From: Parabacteroides sp. PM6-13
GTDB lineage: Bacteria > Bacteroidota > Bacteroidia > Bacteroidales > Tannerellaceae
Direction: 5' to 3'
Assembly (NCBI RefSeq): GCF_029892605.1
Contig: NZ_JARXWF010000005.1
Location: 207,136-271,135, forward strand
Length of the DNA stretch: 64,000 nucleotides
The notes under the pieces are model-generated. The model saw only the letters and a program-made list of their open reading frames with translations, ran no database searches and had not been told where the DNA came from. Each line of letters begins with the position of its first letter. The stretch's first letter is position 1. Positions 48,636 to 59,000 of the stretch are shown in pieces. The position numbers and the translations under genes are program-made.

Positions 48636-49031
48636 TTAAACAGAAATTAGATTTACTATACCCGCTATAAATTCATTGGCTTGCGGATAAATCGTCTCAA
48701 CCGTATTCTTATCAAAAAAAATATATACATCATAATCTCCACTCTGCCTTTTAGCAAAAAGGTTAGAATAATAATTCCCTAATTCTACAGTCAATTTACC
48801 CGTGCGTATAAAATGTAACCCCAACATTTGCCTAACACCAGCATGTGTTTGTGCTTCAATACCATTTTTTATTAAAAGAGCGGTGGCAGCATAATAGCAA
48901 GCATAGTACATTCTGTTTATAGCAGCATTCCAAAAAGAGTTATCAATGAGTAACTGCGCCTCTTTCATCGTATTATAAGCTTCTTCAATTCTCAGCTTAA
49001 CGATTTCCTGTCTGTCTTCATCTGTTATCAT
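48636..49031 (-). CDS. HEPN-domain protein, likely toxin of an MNT/HEPN pair
   Basis: The start is set at 49031 (MITDEDRQEIVKLRIEEAYN), which overlaps the stop of the nucleotidyltransferase gene as ATGA; a longer frame from 49088 would overlap that gene by 61 bases. 131 residues, all-helical HEPN fold (KEAQLLIDNSFWNAAINRMYYACYYAATALL, THAGVRQMLGLHFIRTG). An R-x5-H spacing occurs at Arg 67 to His 73, but I am not sure it is the RNase motif. HEPN proteins of this context are toxins neutralised by the MNT partner. Confidence 0.85.
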   Translation of the reverse strand: MITDEDRQEIVKLRIEEAYNTMKEAQLLIDNSFWNAAINRMYYACYYAATALLIKNGIEAQTHAGVRQMLGLHFIRTGKLTVELGNYYSNLFAKRQSGDYDVYIFFDKNTVETIYPQANEFIAGIVNLISV

Positions 49032-49339
49032 AACACAACTCCTTCTTTCATCACTCTTTCTTGAAATGGCGTCACCATTCCCTCCCACTGCTTTTTAAGT
49101 ACCACGATCGGATTTATCAAAATTCCAGTTTCAAATTCCACCCCGAACAATGGATTTACTATTTCCTGTCTCTCACTCTCTGTGATATTATCTCGATCAA
49201 CAATAACCAACAGATCTATATCACTATCAGGACGTGCATCTCCCCGTGCTTCTGAGCCAAACAGCACCACCTGTATATCCGAGTAATAGCTATTCCTCAG
49301 GATTTGCTTTAATCTATCTATTGGTTTTTTTCGCTTCAT
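49028..49339 (-). CDS. MNT-type minimal nucleotidyltransferase, likely antitoxin
   Basis: 103 residues. The nucleotidyltransferase motif GSx10DxD is intact (Gly 28, Ser 29, Asp 40, Asp 42; VVLFGSEARG...DSDIDLLVIV). In such pairs the MNT protein adds AMP to, or binds, the HEPN toxin. Gene order is antitoxin then toxin with a four-base overlap. The pair is clearly more AT-rich than the glycan loci on both sides, which suggests transfer. Confidence 0.9.
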   Translation of the reverse strand: MKRKKPIDRLKQILRNSYYSDIQVVLFGSEARGDARPDSDIDLLVIVDRDNITESERQEIVNPLFGVEFETGILINPIVVLKKQWEGMVTPFQERVMKEGVVL

Positions 49340-49435
49340 AAAAGACCTTGTTACCTACACAAAGATACAATTTTAATTGTAAAAACAAACTGTGAATCAT
49401 CTCATTAAAATCTCAATAAATATTTTGGTGTTTAC

Positions 49436-49475
49436 AAAAAAACAAGGCTACCCCCATAAAATGGAAGCAGCCTCG
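49436..49475 (-). terminator. Terminator after the GH28-like gene
   Basis: On the minus strand a hairpin with GAGGCTGCTTCC / GGGGGTAGCCTT arms is followed directly by seven T residues. It lies about 25 bases after the stop of the GH28-like gene. Confidence 0.8.
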
Positions 49476-49498
49476 TCTGATTTTAGAGTTTAGATGTT

Positions 49499-50944
49499 TT
49501 ATTTACTAAAGGTGACATTTTTCACGTGTTCACCGACGGAGAAGGGAGCCATATCGGCGGTTTTATACCAACCGGGCTTATCGGGCATGTCGTCGGAAAT
49601 CAGTTTGCCGTTGATGCGCAGGTTTTCAAAACGGATGTCTTTCACTATCCGCTCGGTGTTGTAGCCCGCCATAATCGACAGATTGGCATTTTCGCCCGTA
49701 TAGGAGATGTCTTTGAACAAGATATTCTCAATGCCACGGCCGGGCGCTTTGCAATATTTCTCGTTGTAGAAGATGCGCAGGTTCACCAGTTGTCCCTCGC
49801 GGAAATTTTCCACCCGGATATTCTCAAACCGCACGTTACGTATCAGGTTCTCATCACCCGCATTGATCGACATACATCCTTGGTAGTCGATCTGCGGTTC
49901 GTTGTGGTCGAGGATATCGATATTGATATAATTCAGATTCTCCAGTATCTCCGGATATTCCACATTGCCATGGATACCGATGAAAATCGGATGCGCCACA
50001 TCGGCCCAGAGGGTCGCGTTTTGCATGGTGATGTTCTTGCATCCTCCGACAAACCCTAAACGGGTGCCGTAGACGGTGGTACAGTCATCGGAGTTACGAC
50101 AGAAAACACCGTCGAACAAGACGTTGTTGCTGGCAAACACATTCATCCCGTCACCCCACTGATGGGAGCTGATGCTCTTCACATTGCGGATAGTCACGCT
50201 GTCGGAGCCACCGGTAGCACATTGCGAGGTCACGATCCCTTCTACCGATATATTCTTTGAATTAGCGATCCGCACACCCATCTTCACCTCCGCCGGATCG
50301 ACCATGCCCCGACCGAATACCTTCACATCACGGACACCCTCCATAAGCAATCCGCCCTTCAACACAGCACCTCCTGCCAGGTAAACCGTCTTGCCGGAAG
50401 GGATATGGAAACGCTCCTGCTCCGGGGTATGGATGCCCGGTCCGAAATAAATCAGGTTCGGATCTTGCGGATCAGGAATATACACCTCTACCGGATTGGC
50501 AAACAGATGCAGGTTATGGAATATATCGCCATTTACCTCCACCGAGAGGTTGCGCGGCTGATTCAGTTTGAAGGTAAGGGTATTGCCTTTGACAGTGGGT
50601 TCGATCTCATAAGAGAGCGGACGCACCCGAGCGGTTTGTATCTTGCCATGATTGAAGGTCACTGCCACCTCCACTTCGCCGGAAAAGTCAAAGCTGGCAA
50701 TAGAGGACTTTTCTTCTGTCTTCTTATAGTTTACCATAGCGGCCACTTTGACCATGTAAGAGGGAGCCGCTTGCCATTTCCCTCCCGGTTGACGCACTTT
50801 CACCGTAAAGTCGTTGTTCAACGTCGCGCCTTCCGGAGCCGGGTAGGTCACCAATTTGTTCTCCGCCATGACAGAGGAGGCAACGATCAACAGAAGCAGG
50901 CATGATAGAATGCTTCGTGAAAAAATAAATACTCTTTTGTTCAT
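49499..50944 (-). CDS. GH28-like right-handed beta-helix glycosidase
   Basis: 481 residues with a signal peptide (about 1-27). An N-terminal beta-sandwich (about 30-150) precedes a parallel beta-helix of pectinase type (about 165-470) with repeats such as KNITMQNATLW and RNVRFENIRVENF. The Asp pair typical of GH28 is present (NSDDC), but the GHG motif reads AHPIFIGIHGN and the RIK motif LRIFY, so it is an atypical member. With the rhamnosidase next to it, an action on rhamnose/galacturonate-rich pectin or a related plant polysaccharide is likely (inference). It is last in the GH78 locus and ends at a strong terminator. Confidence 0.78.
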   Translation of the reverse strand: MNKRVFIFSRSILSCLLLLIVASSVMAENKLVTYPAPEGATLNNDFTVKVRQPGGKWQAAPSYMVKVAAMVNYKKTEEKSSIASFDFSGEVEVAVTFNHGKIQTARVRPLSYEIEPTVKGNTLTFKLNQPRNLSVEVNGDIFHNLHLFANPVEVYIPDPQDPNLIYFGPGIHTPEQERFHIPSGKTVYLAGGAVLKGGLLMEGVRDVKVFGRGMVDPAEVKMGVRIANSKNISVEGIVTSQCATGGSDSVTIRNVKSISSHQWGDGMNVFASNNVLFDGVFCRNSDDCTTVYGTRLGFVGGCKNITMQNATLWADVAHPIFIGIHGNVEYPEILENLNYINIDILDHNEPQIDYQGCMSINAGDENLIRNVRFENIRVENFREGQLVNLRIFYNEKYCKAPGRGIENILFKDISYTGENANLSIMAGYNTERIVKDIRFENLRINGKLISDDMPDKPGWYKTADMAPFSVGEHVKNVTFSK

Positions 50945-51026
50945 ATGACTGTTATTTTTAAGGTGTATGTATGTTCATATTATAACGATCGACTTTGTTA
51001 TTATACGAACAAACCGCCACATACAC

Positions 51027-54000
51027 CTAATCGCATTGCACCCGGTAGCTGCCGGGAGCGAGCCGGAAGATATGTTTACCATCTTTCAAACCAATATAAC
51101 TTACGCCTTTGACCTTTTTGAACGCCTTCTTTCCACTCTTTATATGCTTTTCGGAAGTGGCACTCAGGGAAAGGGTAGCCGTGGTGTTCGCCGGTACAAC
51201 AAAAGCATAATGACACGCCTCGCCGACCATCTCCCAGGCACTCTCAACGCGTCCGTACATCGAATCGTAATATCCTTTGGCAAAGGCCATTTCGCCAGTC
51301 GGGTCGGGTTCGGGTTTCAACAGGAAGTGTTTGAATCCCGGCTCGTTCTCATCGCGTTCGATTCCTAAGGAATAGTTATACATCCAGGAGGCTACGGCGC
51401 CAAAGGAATAGTGATTGAACGAATTCATCGAATTGTTGCCGCCAAAGCCATGGGTATGCGTATAGGAGTTCAGGCGCTCCCAGATGGTGGTTGCTCCCTG
51501 TTCTACCGGATAGAGCCAGGAGGGGTACGAGGTTTGTTGCAACAACCGGTAGGCATCGGCCGTATGGCCATTGTCCGACAGGGCTTTCGCTACCCAGGTG
51601 GTACCGATAAATCCTGTCATCAATGAGTAGGGCGGACAAATCACCCCGTTATCCGCTTTGTTTTCACGACGCAGGGCTTCTATAAAACGGGCAGTTAATT
51701 TGTCCTTCGCTTCGCCCTCTACCAGATCGAAAACAAGGGGAAGGATATAAGAGGTTTGTGTATCGACCCATTCTCCTTTTCGTTCTTCATCGAATGCCGA
51801 AAAGATTGTTTTCCCGGTGGCGGGATGGATATAGGTTTCCTTGAAGAAGGCTTTCCGCTCCGCCAATAGGGTGGCAAACCGGGAGGCATCCGCTGTCTTT
51901 CCAAGCACCGTGGCTACCCGCTGCATAATATCCAGGTCATAGATAAAGTAGGCTTCCCACAATAACGACTTATCGTCGCGCTTCTCCTCGGGACCTAACC
52001 AGTCGCCCAAATCACCCCAGGCGCGGGTTTGCACAATCAGACCGCTCTCCTTATCCATCATTTCATCTTGAAGGAAATGGATATAACGCTTCATGGCATC
52101 ATAGTGTTCGGCCAATAGATCCTCGTCCTGGTATTGTTGGTAAGCCTCCCAGGCAACCGTAATACCGGCACTTCCCCAAAGCAAACCACCAAAGCCGACA
52201 TCCATCGGCGCCACATCCGGGAAGCGGCCGTTCTCACGCTGCGAATCGCGCATGGCGAGCATATGGCGGCGCAGGAACTGAGGCACGTCGGCCAGGTAGC
52301 TGGCGGCGCGGGCAAAGACAGAGATATCGCCACTCCATCCCATCCGCTCATTGCGCTGCGGACAATCGGTCGGGATAGAGAGGAAGTTTCCATAGGTCGA
52401 CCAGGTGATGTTTTCCCATAGTTTATTGACCTTCTCGTTGGATGTCTCATACGAAGAGGCCAGGTTGTGAACGGAGCTGATTACCACGCCTTTGACCGCT
52501 TCCAGAGGCAACGGGCGGTCGATGCCGGTGATCTCCAGAAAGCGATACCCATGAAAGGTAAAGCGAGGTTGAATCATTTCTTCCCCTCCTTTGGTATAAT
52601 AGATATCCTGTGCCATCGCCGCACGGATATTCTCGAGCATGATCATACCCTCCTGTTCTTTATATTCCGGCAGGTCAGGATATTTCACCTCGGCAAAACG
52701 CAGGTTGATTTGCTGCCCCGCTTTTTGTCCCGAAAGATGAATGCGGGGCACGCCGACCATATTCTGCCCCATATCATACACAAACACACCCGGACGCACC
52801 TCTTCCACCGACTGAGCTGTCAGCTCTTTGATGGCTTTCACCGTTTGTCCATATTGCCCGATAAGCTGCATACCCGCATAACGCTCCTCCGGAAAGGCGA
52901 TCGTGCCCGTAAGCGGAACCGCCACAGCCTTTTTCCAACCGGAAGCATCATACGACGCATGGCTCCATCCTTTTATCTTTTTCTCTTTCGAGGCGTCATA
53001 GACCTCCCCTTGGAAGAAGCTGCCATAAACCACAGGGCCGTCGTTGAAACACTGCCAGTTGTCGGGGTTGGAAACGATAATATCCTCTTTCCCATCCGCG
53101 TAGGTCACCACCAATTTGGCTAAGAGCGACTGTCGGTCGCCAAAAAAGTTCCAGTTGTCGCCGGTATAGGTAGCTCCGCCACTCCACCAACCTTCGCCCA
53201 GGATAGCACCCATCGCGTTTTTTCCTGACTGCATAAGGGCGGTCACATCGAAGGTTTGGTACATATGGGTTTTGTTGTATTGCGTCATCTCGGGATTAAA
53301 GAAATCATCGCCTACCCGTTTTCCGTTTATATAAAACTCATAAATGCCACGTGCCGTCACATAGAGGCGCGCCTTTTTCACGGGCTGCCCGGTGGCGAAG
53401 GTGGTGCGCAACATGGGCATCGCATTGCGGCTTGGATCGTAGGTCTTGAACGAGCCCTCTTCGCCGCCCGCTACGGTTTCATTTCTCCCTTGGGCAATCA
53501 CCGCAGAAGGCCGGCGAAAATGACGAATCTCGATATCCGAGAAGGTCGCCGTTTGGTGGGGAGGAACGCAATAGCCGATGTCGCCCACCACCGGGAAAGC
53601 GATGTAATCACCCCCTTGATTGATAGGGTTCATTCCCAGGGTGGCAACGATCGTATCGTTGATAGCCACCTGGGTATGCCCCAGATTGGTGCTCAAACGT
53701 ATCCGCTGTTTTTCGTATTTGTTCTGATCGTGAATAAGCGATAAAGGTATTGGAAAGCTCCTGAATGGCTCCTCCTTTTTATCATCGGGATGATAGCCTT
53801 TCCGGTAGATATGTAACAGAGCTTCCGCACCGGCTGACAAAGGTGCGATGTCGATCTCCAACATACAATAAGAAGCATCCGGAGCGTTTTCCAGATGAAA
53901 GATATTCATGTTCTTATCCATCAGACGCGCATCGTTAGCTCCATAGACAAAGCCGGCTCTGGTCGATTTCGTTGCTTCGTCTAACTGAAGAGTGTACTCC

Positions 54001-54476
54001 ATCCGGAATACCGGAAGATAATGCGCATAGAGAACCATATCCTCGTCGCCCCCGCCAATCCACTGAGCACCATGCCAGGCGGAGATGTCAGAGTTCATCA
54101 AACCGGTTTCAAACCAGGAAGCCACGTCGTGTTGTTTGTTTTTCCGATCCCAGACCGTTAGTTTCCAATCGTAACGCGTAGCCGGTTTTAATGGCATTCC
54201 TTCGTAGCGGATATTCAACGAGACATCACTCCCGACCCGCCCGGAATCCCATACGATCTGCCCGGTCTCATCGGTAACGACAATCTGATACCCCTGCTGC
54301 TTCATCCCGCTTTCTTCGGAATGCATTTGCCAACTGAAGCGCGGTTTCTCCACATCGATTCCCAGCGGGGTCGTGGTATATTCCGTTTTTAAGTTCCGGA
54401 TCTGCGTTTCTGCCCCCAAAAGGGTAGCAGCACATAAAAAGAAGAAGAAAGTGAACAGGTTACTATGTTTCATCAT
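51027..54476 (-). CDS. GH78 alpha-L-rhamnosidase
   Basis: 1149 residues with a signal peptide (about 1-22). A fibronectin-like domain (about 25-125) is followed by an inserted beta-sandwich of about 190 residues (about 135-325, concanavalin-like by pattern), the rhamnosidase N domain (about 345-500, RLYVTARGIYEFYINGKRVG), the concanavalin-like Rha domain and the (alpha/alpha)6 catalytic barrel. The signature DCPQRNERMGWSGD lies near 705, and a conserved Glu in GATTIWE near 997. A C-terminal beta-domain follows. It releases terminal alpha-L-rhamnose from pectin side chains or glycosides. A 17-bp hairpin separates it from susD. Start Met 1 or 2. Confidence 0.93.
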   Translation of the reverse strand: MMKHSNLFTFFFFLCAATLLGAETQIRNLKTEYTTTPLGIDVEKPRFSWQMHSEESGMKQQGYQIVVTDETGQIVWDSGRVGSDVSLNIRYEGMPLKPATRYDWKLTVWDRKNKQHDVASWFETGLMNSDISAWHGAQWIGGGDEDMVLYAHYLPVFRMEYTLQLDEATKSTRAGFVYGANDARLMDKNMNIFHLENAPDASYCMLEIDIAPLSAGAEALLHIYRKGYHPDDKKEEPFRSFPIPLSLIHDQNKYEKQRIRLSTNLGHTQVAINDTIVATLGMNPINQGGDYIAFPVVGDIGYCVPPHQTATFSDIEIRHFRRPSAVIAQGRNETVAGGEEGSFKTYDPSRNAMPMLRTTFATGQPVKKARLYVTARGIYEFYINGKRVGDDFFNPEMTQYNKTHMYQTFDVTALMQSGKNAMGAILGEGWWSGGATYTGDNWNFFGDRQSLLAKLVVTYADGKEDIIVSNPDNWQCFNDGPVVYGSFFQGEVYDASKEKKIKGWSHASYDASGWKKAVAVPLTGTIAFPEERYAGMQLIGQYGQTVKAIKELTAQSVEEVRPGVFVYDMGQNMVGVPRIHLSGQKAGQQINLRFAEVKYPDLPEYKEQEGMIMLENIRAAMAQDIYYTKGGEEMIQPRFTFHGYRFLEITGIDRPLPLEAVKGVVISSVHNLASSYETSNEKVNKLWENITWSTYGNFLSIPTDCPQRNERMGWSGDISVFARAASYLADVPQFLRRHMLAMRDSQRENGRFPDVAPMDVGFGGLLWGSAGITVAWEAYQQYQDEDLLAEHYDAMKRYIHFLQDEMMDKESGLIVQTRAWGDLGDWLGPEEKRDDKSLLWEAYFIYDLDIMQRVATVLGKTADASRFATLLAERKAFFKETYIHPATGKTIFSAFDEERKGEWVDTQTSYILPLVFDLVEGEAKDKLTARFIEALRRENKADNGVICPPYSLMTGFIGTTWVAKALSDNGHTADAYRLLQQTSYPSWLYPVEQGATTIWERLNSYTHTHGFGGNNSMNSFNHYSFGAVASWMYNYSLGIERDENEPGFKHFLLKPEPDPTGEMAFAKGYYDSMYGRVESAWEMVGEACHYAFVVPANTTATLSLSATSEKHIKSGKKAFKKVKGVSYIGLKDGKHIFRLAPGSYRVQCD

Positions 54477-54529
54477 GGTATTATTTCATTATTTACTTGT
54501 TACTAAATGAGCATTCAGGCAATAAAAAT

Positions 54530-54571
54530 AGTTTAATAGTTCCTCTTTTGGGGTAGAGGAACTATTAAACT
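54530..54571 (-). terminator. Strong hairpin between susD and the rhamnosidase gene
   Basis: A 17-bp perfect stem (54530-54546 with 54555-54571) and an 8-base loop. On the minus strand it is followed by ATTTTTATTG. It lies 21 bases after the susD stop and 54 bases before the GH78 start, so it could terminate part of the transcripts or protect the susCD mRNA end. Confidence 0.8.
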
Positions 54572-54591
54572 TATTTAAACCCGAAACCTTA

Positions 54592-56061
54592 TCAGAAATA
54601 AGGGCTTAGAGCGGCCTCCGAAGCAGGCAACGGGAAGAGGGTCTCTATATTCGTATAGGAATTAGGTCCTACGGTGAAGCCTTCTGGGAAATAGTAGGCT
54701 TGAGGATTCGCCTTCACCCTTTGTCCATAGGCTTTCATCGTTTCTTCCGCTTTATTGGCGCGCACCAGGTCGAGCCAGCGCTTATTTTCAAAAGCCAATT
54801 CTACGCGTCGCTCTTTCAGAATGGCTTCGCGTACTTCGCCCTGACTACCCGAAGTGTAATCAGCCAAACCGGCTCTTTGTCTTACTTTATTCAGGTATTC
54901 CAAGGCTTCCGCCGTTTTGTTCTGTTCGTTCAAGGCCTCGGCCATAAACAACAAGACTTCGGCATAGCGATACACCGGCCAGTTGTCATTGGTGTTACCC
55001 GTCTGAGCATGCGTATGGCAATACTTCTTGATATAGGGATAAGGCATGCCATGAGCAATCAACATGCCGATCGAAGCATCCTTACGCAGGTCACCGGCTT
55101 CATAGGCGTCGATCATATCGGGCGTTGGGATATTATACCCCTCTACCGTGCGGGCTATTTCAGGTATGCCTGTAATGGCAGAGGCCTCTTCGGCACTGAT
55201 CGGCTGCACCAGGAAGGTATAGAAGAAATGGCTGGCATAACCGTCATTGCCCTCTTTATACTGCACTTCGAAAATAGACTCGGCATGATTCTTATATAAC
55301 GGATCAAAGACATCCTCGTACTTATCCATCAAGCGATAGCCTGTCACCTCTTTCAGAGCAGATTCTGCCTCCGCCCATTTTTTCTGTGCGATATAGACAT
55401 TGCCCAACAGAGTCTTGGCTGCGCCTGAAGTCGCGCGTCCCGGTTCCTGCGCTGCCTTATTAGGCAACAATGAGGCGGCCTCTTTCGCGTCTGCGATAAT
55501 CTGATTGTAGATAGCCTCGGTGGAAGCCAATGGCTGAGCCGTATCATCCAATGTCTTCGCCGGCTTCAGATGCATCGGAACGCTTCCAAAGTATTGCACC
55601 AGATCAAAGTAGGCAAGCGCCCGAAGGAAATAGGCTTGCCCTTTGATGTTGTTCTTCACATTCGTGTCGAATTCGATGTTGTCAATCGGATCCAACAGGT
55701 AGTTGACACGGGAGATAATCGTATAGTTATTCACATATTTATTATGTATCACCGGATTCGACGCATCACTTAAATAGTCGCAGATAAACTCGGCATCGAT
55801 CGTTCCGCGGTCGTTGGGGTTATACTTATATGTGGAGTTATCGGCCCGCATCTCTCCCATCACCCAGGCGGCATGCGAACCGTTATAGAAACCACGCAAA
55901 GGAGCGTACGCGCCATTGATGGCCTGCTCAAAGTCGCTCTGCGACTTAAAATAAACGGGTGTACTCAAGGATGTCTTTGATGGCAAATCCAGGAATGAGT
56001 CATCGCAACTACTCATTAAAACAACCAAACACAGCAGGATTATTTTTTGTATTTTCATCAT
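54592..56061 (-). CDS. SusD/RagB-family lipoprotein (GH78 locus)
   Basis: 489 residues. Lipobox SSC (Cys 19, MMKIQKIILLCLVVLMSSC). SusD fold segments: KGQAYFLRALAYFDLVQYFG, GAAKTLLGNVYIAQKKWAEAE, LLFMAEALNEQN and LKERRVELAFENKRWLDLVR. It is the surface glycan-binding partner of the SusC encoded 19 bases upstream. It is shorter than the other two SusD proteins of this window. Confidence 0.94.
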   Translation of the reverse strand: MMKIQKIILLCLVVLMSSCDDSFLDLPSKTSLSTPVYFKSQSDFEQAINGAYAPLRGFYNGSHAAWVMGEMRADNSTYKYNPNDRGTIDAEFICDYLSDASNPVIHNKYVNNYTIISRVNYLLDPIDNIEFDTNVKNNIKGQAYFLRALAYFDLVQYFGSVPMHLKPAKTLDDTAQPLASTEAIYNQIIADAKEAASLLPNKAAQEPGRATSGAAKTLLGNVYIAQKKWAEAESALKEVTGYRLMDKYEDVFDPLYKNHAESIFEVQYKEGNDGYASHFFYTFLVQPISAEEASAITGIPEIARTVEGYNIPTPDMIDAYEAGDLRKDASIGMLIAHGMPYPYIKKYCHTHAQTGNTNDNWPVYRYAEVLLFMAEALNEQNKTAEALEYLNKVRQRAGLADYTSGSQGEVREAILKERRVELAFENKRWLDLVRANKAEETMKAYGQRVKANPQAYYFPEGFTVGPNSYTNIETLFPLPASEAALSPYF

Positions 56062-56080
56062 CTTATATTTTCATTTTTAG

Positions 56081-59000
56081 TTATTCAAACGTAATATTTA
56101 AGCCAATCGTAAATGTTCTCGGAACAGGGTAAGTCGAATAGTCGATCCCCTGCAACAGTGAACTGGGTGTTTCTCCGCTAAAGCCTACTCCTACCTCCGG
56201 ATTGGCATATTTATATTTGGTAAAGACAAACGGCTGTTGCACGCTGGCATACACGCGAAGATCGCTGATATGCTTAATCAGGTTAGAAGGCAAGGTATAG
56301 CCCAACGTGATGTTCTTGATGGTAATGTGACTACCATCTTTGATAAAGCGAGAATGGAACACATCCCGTTCCCGCGACGTGCCACTGGTTGTTTTTCCGT
56401 ACAAACCGGCTCCCGGATTTTCGGGCGAACGCCATCTGTCTTTCACCTCTTTCATGACGTTAAACGGTCCATCCAGATTCGCCGTGCCCTGCTCAGAAGG
56501 GGTAGCGATCTTATTCCCATAGGAACCGGCGGCTATGATGGAAAGATCAAAAGTCTTATACGAGAAAGTGTTTGTCATCCCAAAAGTGAATTTAGGGAAA
56601 GGATTCCCTATTTCTGTTTTGTCGCCATCGACATCACCGAAAGTAATCTCTTTATCTCCGTTTACATCGCGGAACTTAATCGTTCCCACCTGCGAATCTA
56701 CCGCTTTGGGTGAGTTGTCATAATCGGCCTGATTGACATAGACGCCATCTTGAATCAATCCGTAGAATTGGCCGATCCGTCCCCCTACGCGAGAGACCGT
56801 AGAGACAAAGCCGGAATAGGCAAACAATTCATCGCTCAAGCCCGACAAGGCCAATACTTTATTATCGCTAAAGGCAATGTTAAAGTTGGTCGTCCATTTG
56901 AAGTCGCCCACCAGATTGCGGGAGTTAAGACTGAATTCATGTCCCCAGAACTTTACTTCCCCAACATTCCCCATCAGATTGGAGAAGCCCGACTCACGAG
57001 GTACCGACAAAGAATAAAGCAGGTCGGTGGTCACCTTGTTGTAGTAGTCATAGGTGAAGCTGATTCTGTTGTTCAGGAACCCAACATCAACACCCAAGTC
57101 CAGCTGACTTGTCTTCTCCCACCCGAGATCATCATTGCCCAGGTTGGTCACCGCCACACCGCTGGCTGCCGTATTGCCAAAAACGACATTGGCAGAACTG
57201 CTGACTGTGTTATAATGCGTATAGTTACCAATATTGTTATTTCCAATCATCCCGTAGCTACCACGCAGCTTCAGGAATGACATCCATCTGAAGTCGTCCA
57301 TAAATCCTTCGTCCGAAACAATCCAACCGGCAGAGGCAGCCGGGAAATTACCCCACTTATTATTGGCTCCAAAACGGGAAGAGCCATCGCGACGGATACT
57401 GGCACCCAACAAATACTTTCCTTTATAGCTATAATTCAAACGTGCCAGGTAAGAGATCATGCTCCATTGCTGCACATCCATTGTCGGGTTGTTCTTCACC
57501 AACGCGGCATTTATCGTTTGGATTCTATCATCCGGGTAATTCGATCCGCTCATGGACTGATAATCACTCCGAAACTTCTGAGCCGTGTAACCGCCTAAGA
57601 TGTCAAAATAATGATCGTTAATCTCCTTGGAATAGAAGACGGTATTTTCGGACAACCAGGAATAATACCTGTTGTTGGCTTCGGTAAGATTGGCCATAAT
57701 AGCACTGGGCGCGGCAGCAAAAGCCCGTCCGGCAGTCGACGGTTGGAACACATGATGGAAGGTTTGTCCCAAATCGACATTAATACTGGTCTTTAATATC
57801 AGGTTCCTGATCGGTTCATATTCCAATTGGGCATTAGTCAACAGACGGTTCACCTTGCGTTTGTTGGTGATGTCCTGTATGGAACGAACCCAGTTGGGTG
57901 TCTCAAAAGAGGTAATGCCCGGCGTTGTGATAGAGACAGGATAAGAGCCGTCTTCATTTCGATAGGGCAGTATGGGAGGTGTCAACTCGGCATTGGCCAG
58001 GAAACCACCGCCACTAAAGAAAGCACCATCGGAAGAGGGGCTGTTCTCATAACTGAAACTGGGCGCCACATTGAAGGCTGCTTTCAGATTCTTGGTGATG
58101 TTATAGGTGGTATTGGAACGTATCGACAAACGATTGTAATCTGAATTATGCACAACACCCTCCTGACGGAAATAGCCCAGGATAACAGAGGTATTCAGCT
58201 TGTCATTGCCCGAAGTAATGGTGATGCTGTAATCACTGATCATCGCCGTACGCAGCATGGCGTCATACCAATCATAGCCTTTACCGTATTGTTCCGGATT
58301 CCGAAAAGCCTCGGGCACCTCGCGCCCTAAGTCTTCATAGTATTCTTTCTTGAATTGCGCCCACTCGGTTCCGTCCATCATCTCCGTTCTTCCCTTCTGC
58401 GGCACTTGCTGAATCCCCATATAGGCATTCGCGTTCACCCGGGTTTTTCCTCCTTTGGCCGCTTTCGTGGTAATCAACACCACACCAAAAGCCGCTCTGG
58501 ATCCATACAAAGAGGTGGCTGCCGCATCTTTCAATACGGTCATGGTCTCGATCTCATTGGGGTTGATATTGTTTATATCTCCCACAATAGGAAAACCGTC
58601 TACCACATAGAGCGGAGAAGAATTGGTAGAGATAGAAGCTGAGCCTCGCACACGGATATTCATTCCCTGTCCGGGTATCCCCGTCGTCTGGTTCACCTGT
58701 ACGCCGGCGATTTGTCCTTGCATCTTCTGAGCAAACTGTGCCACCGGCATATCCGACAATTCCTTGAAGTCAAGCGTTTCCATGGCTCCGGTCACATTTC
58801 GTTTGATCTGTGTACCATAGGCAACGACCACGACCTCTTCCAGGCGTTGTAGGTCTTCTTTCAATATAACAGAAATGTTCGATTGATTCAGGATAGAGAG
58901 CTCCTGCCCTATGTAACCAATGTAAGAGATACGCAGGGTGGCATTGCCCGGCACGGAGATGGAGAAGTTGCCATCGATATCTGTCACCACACCATTTGTG

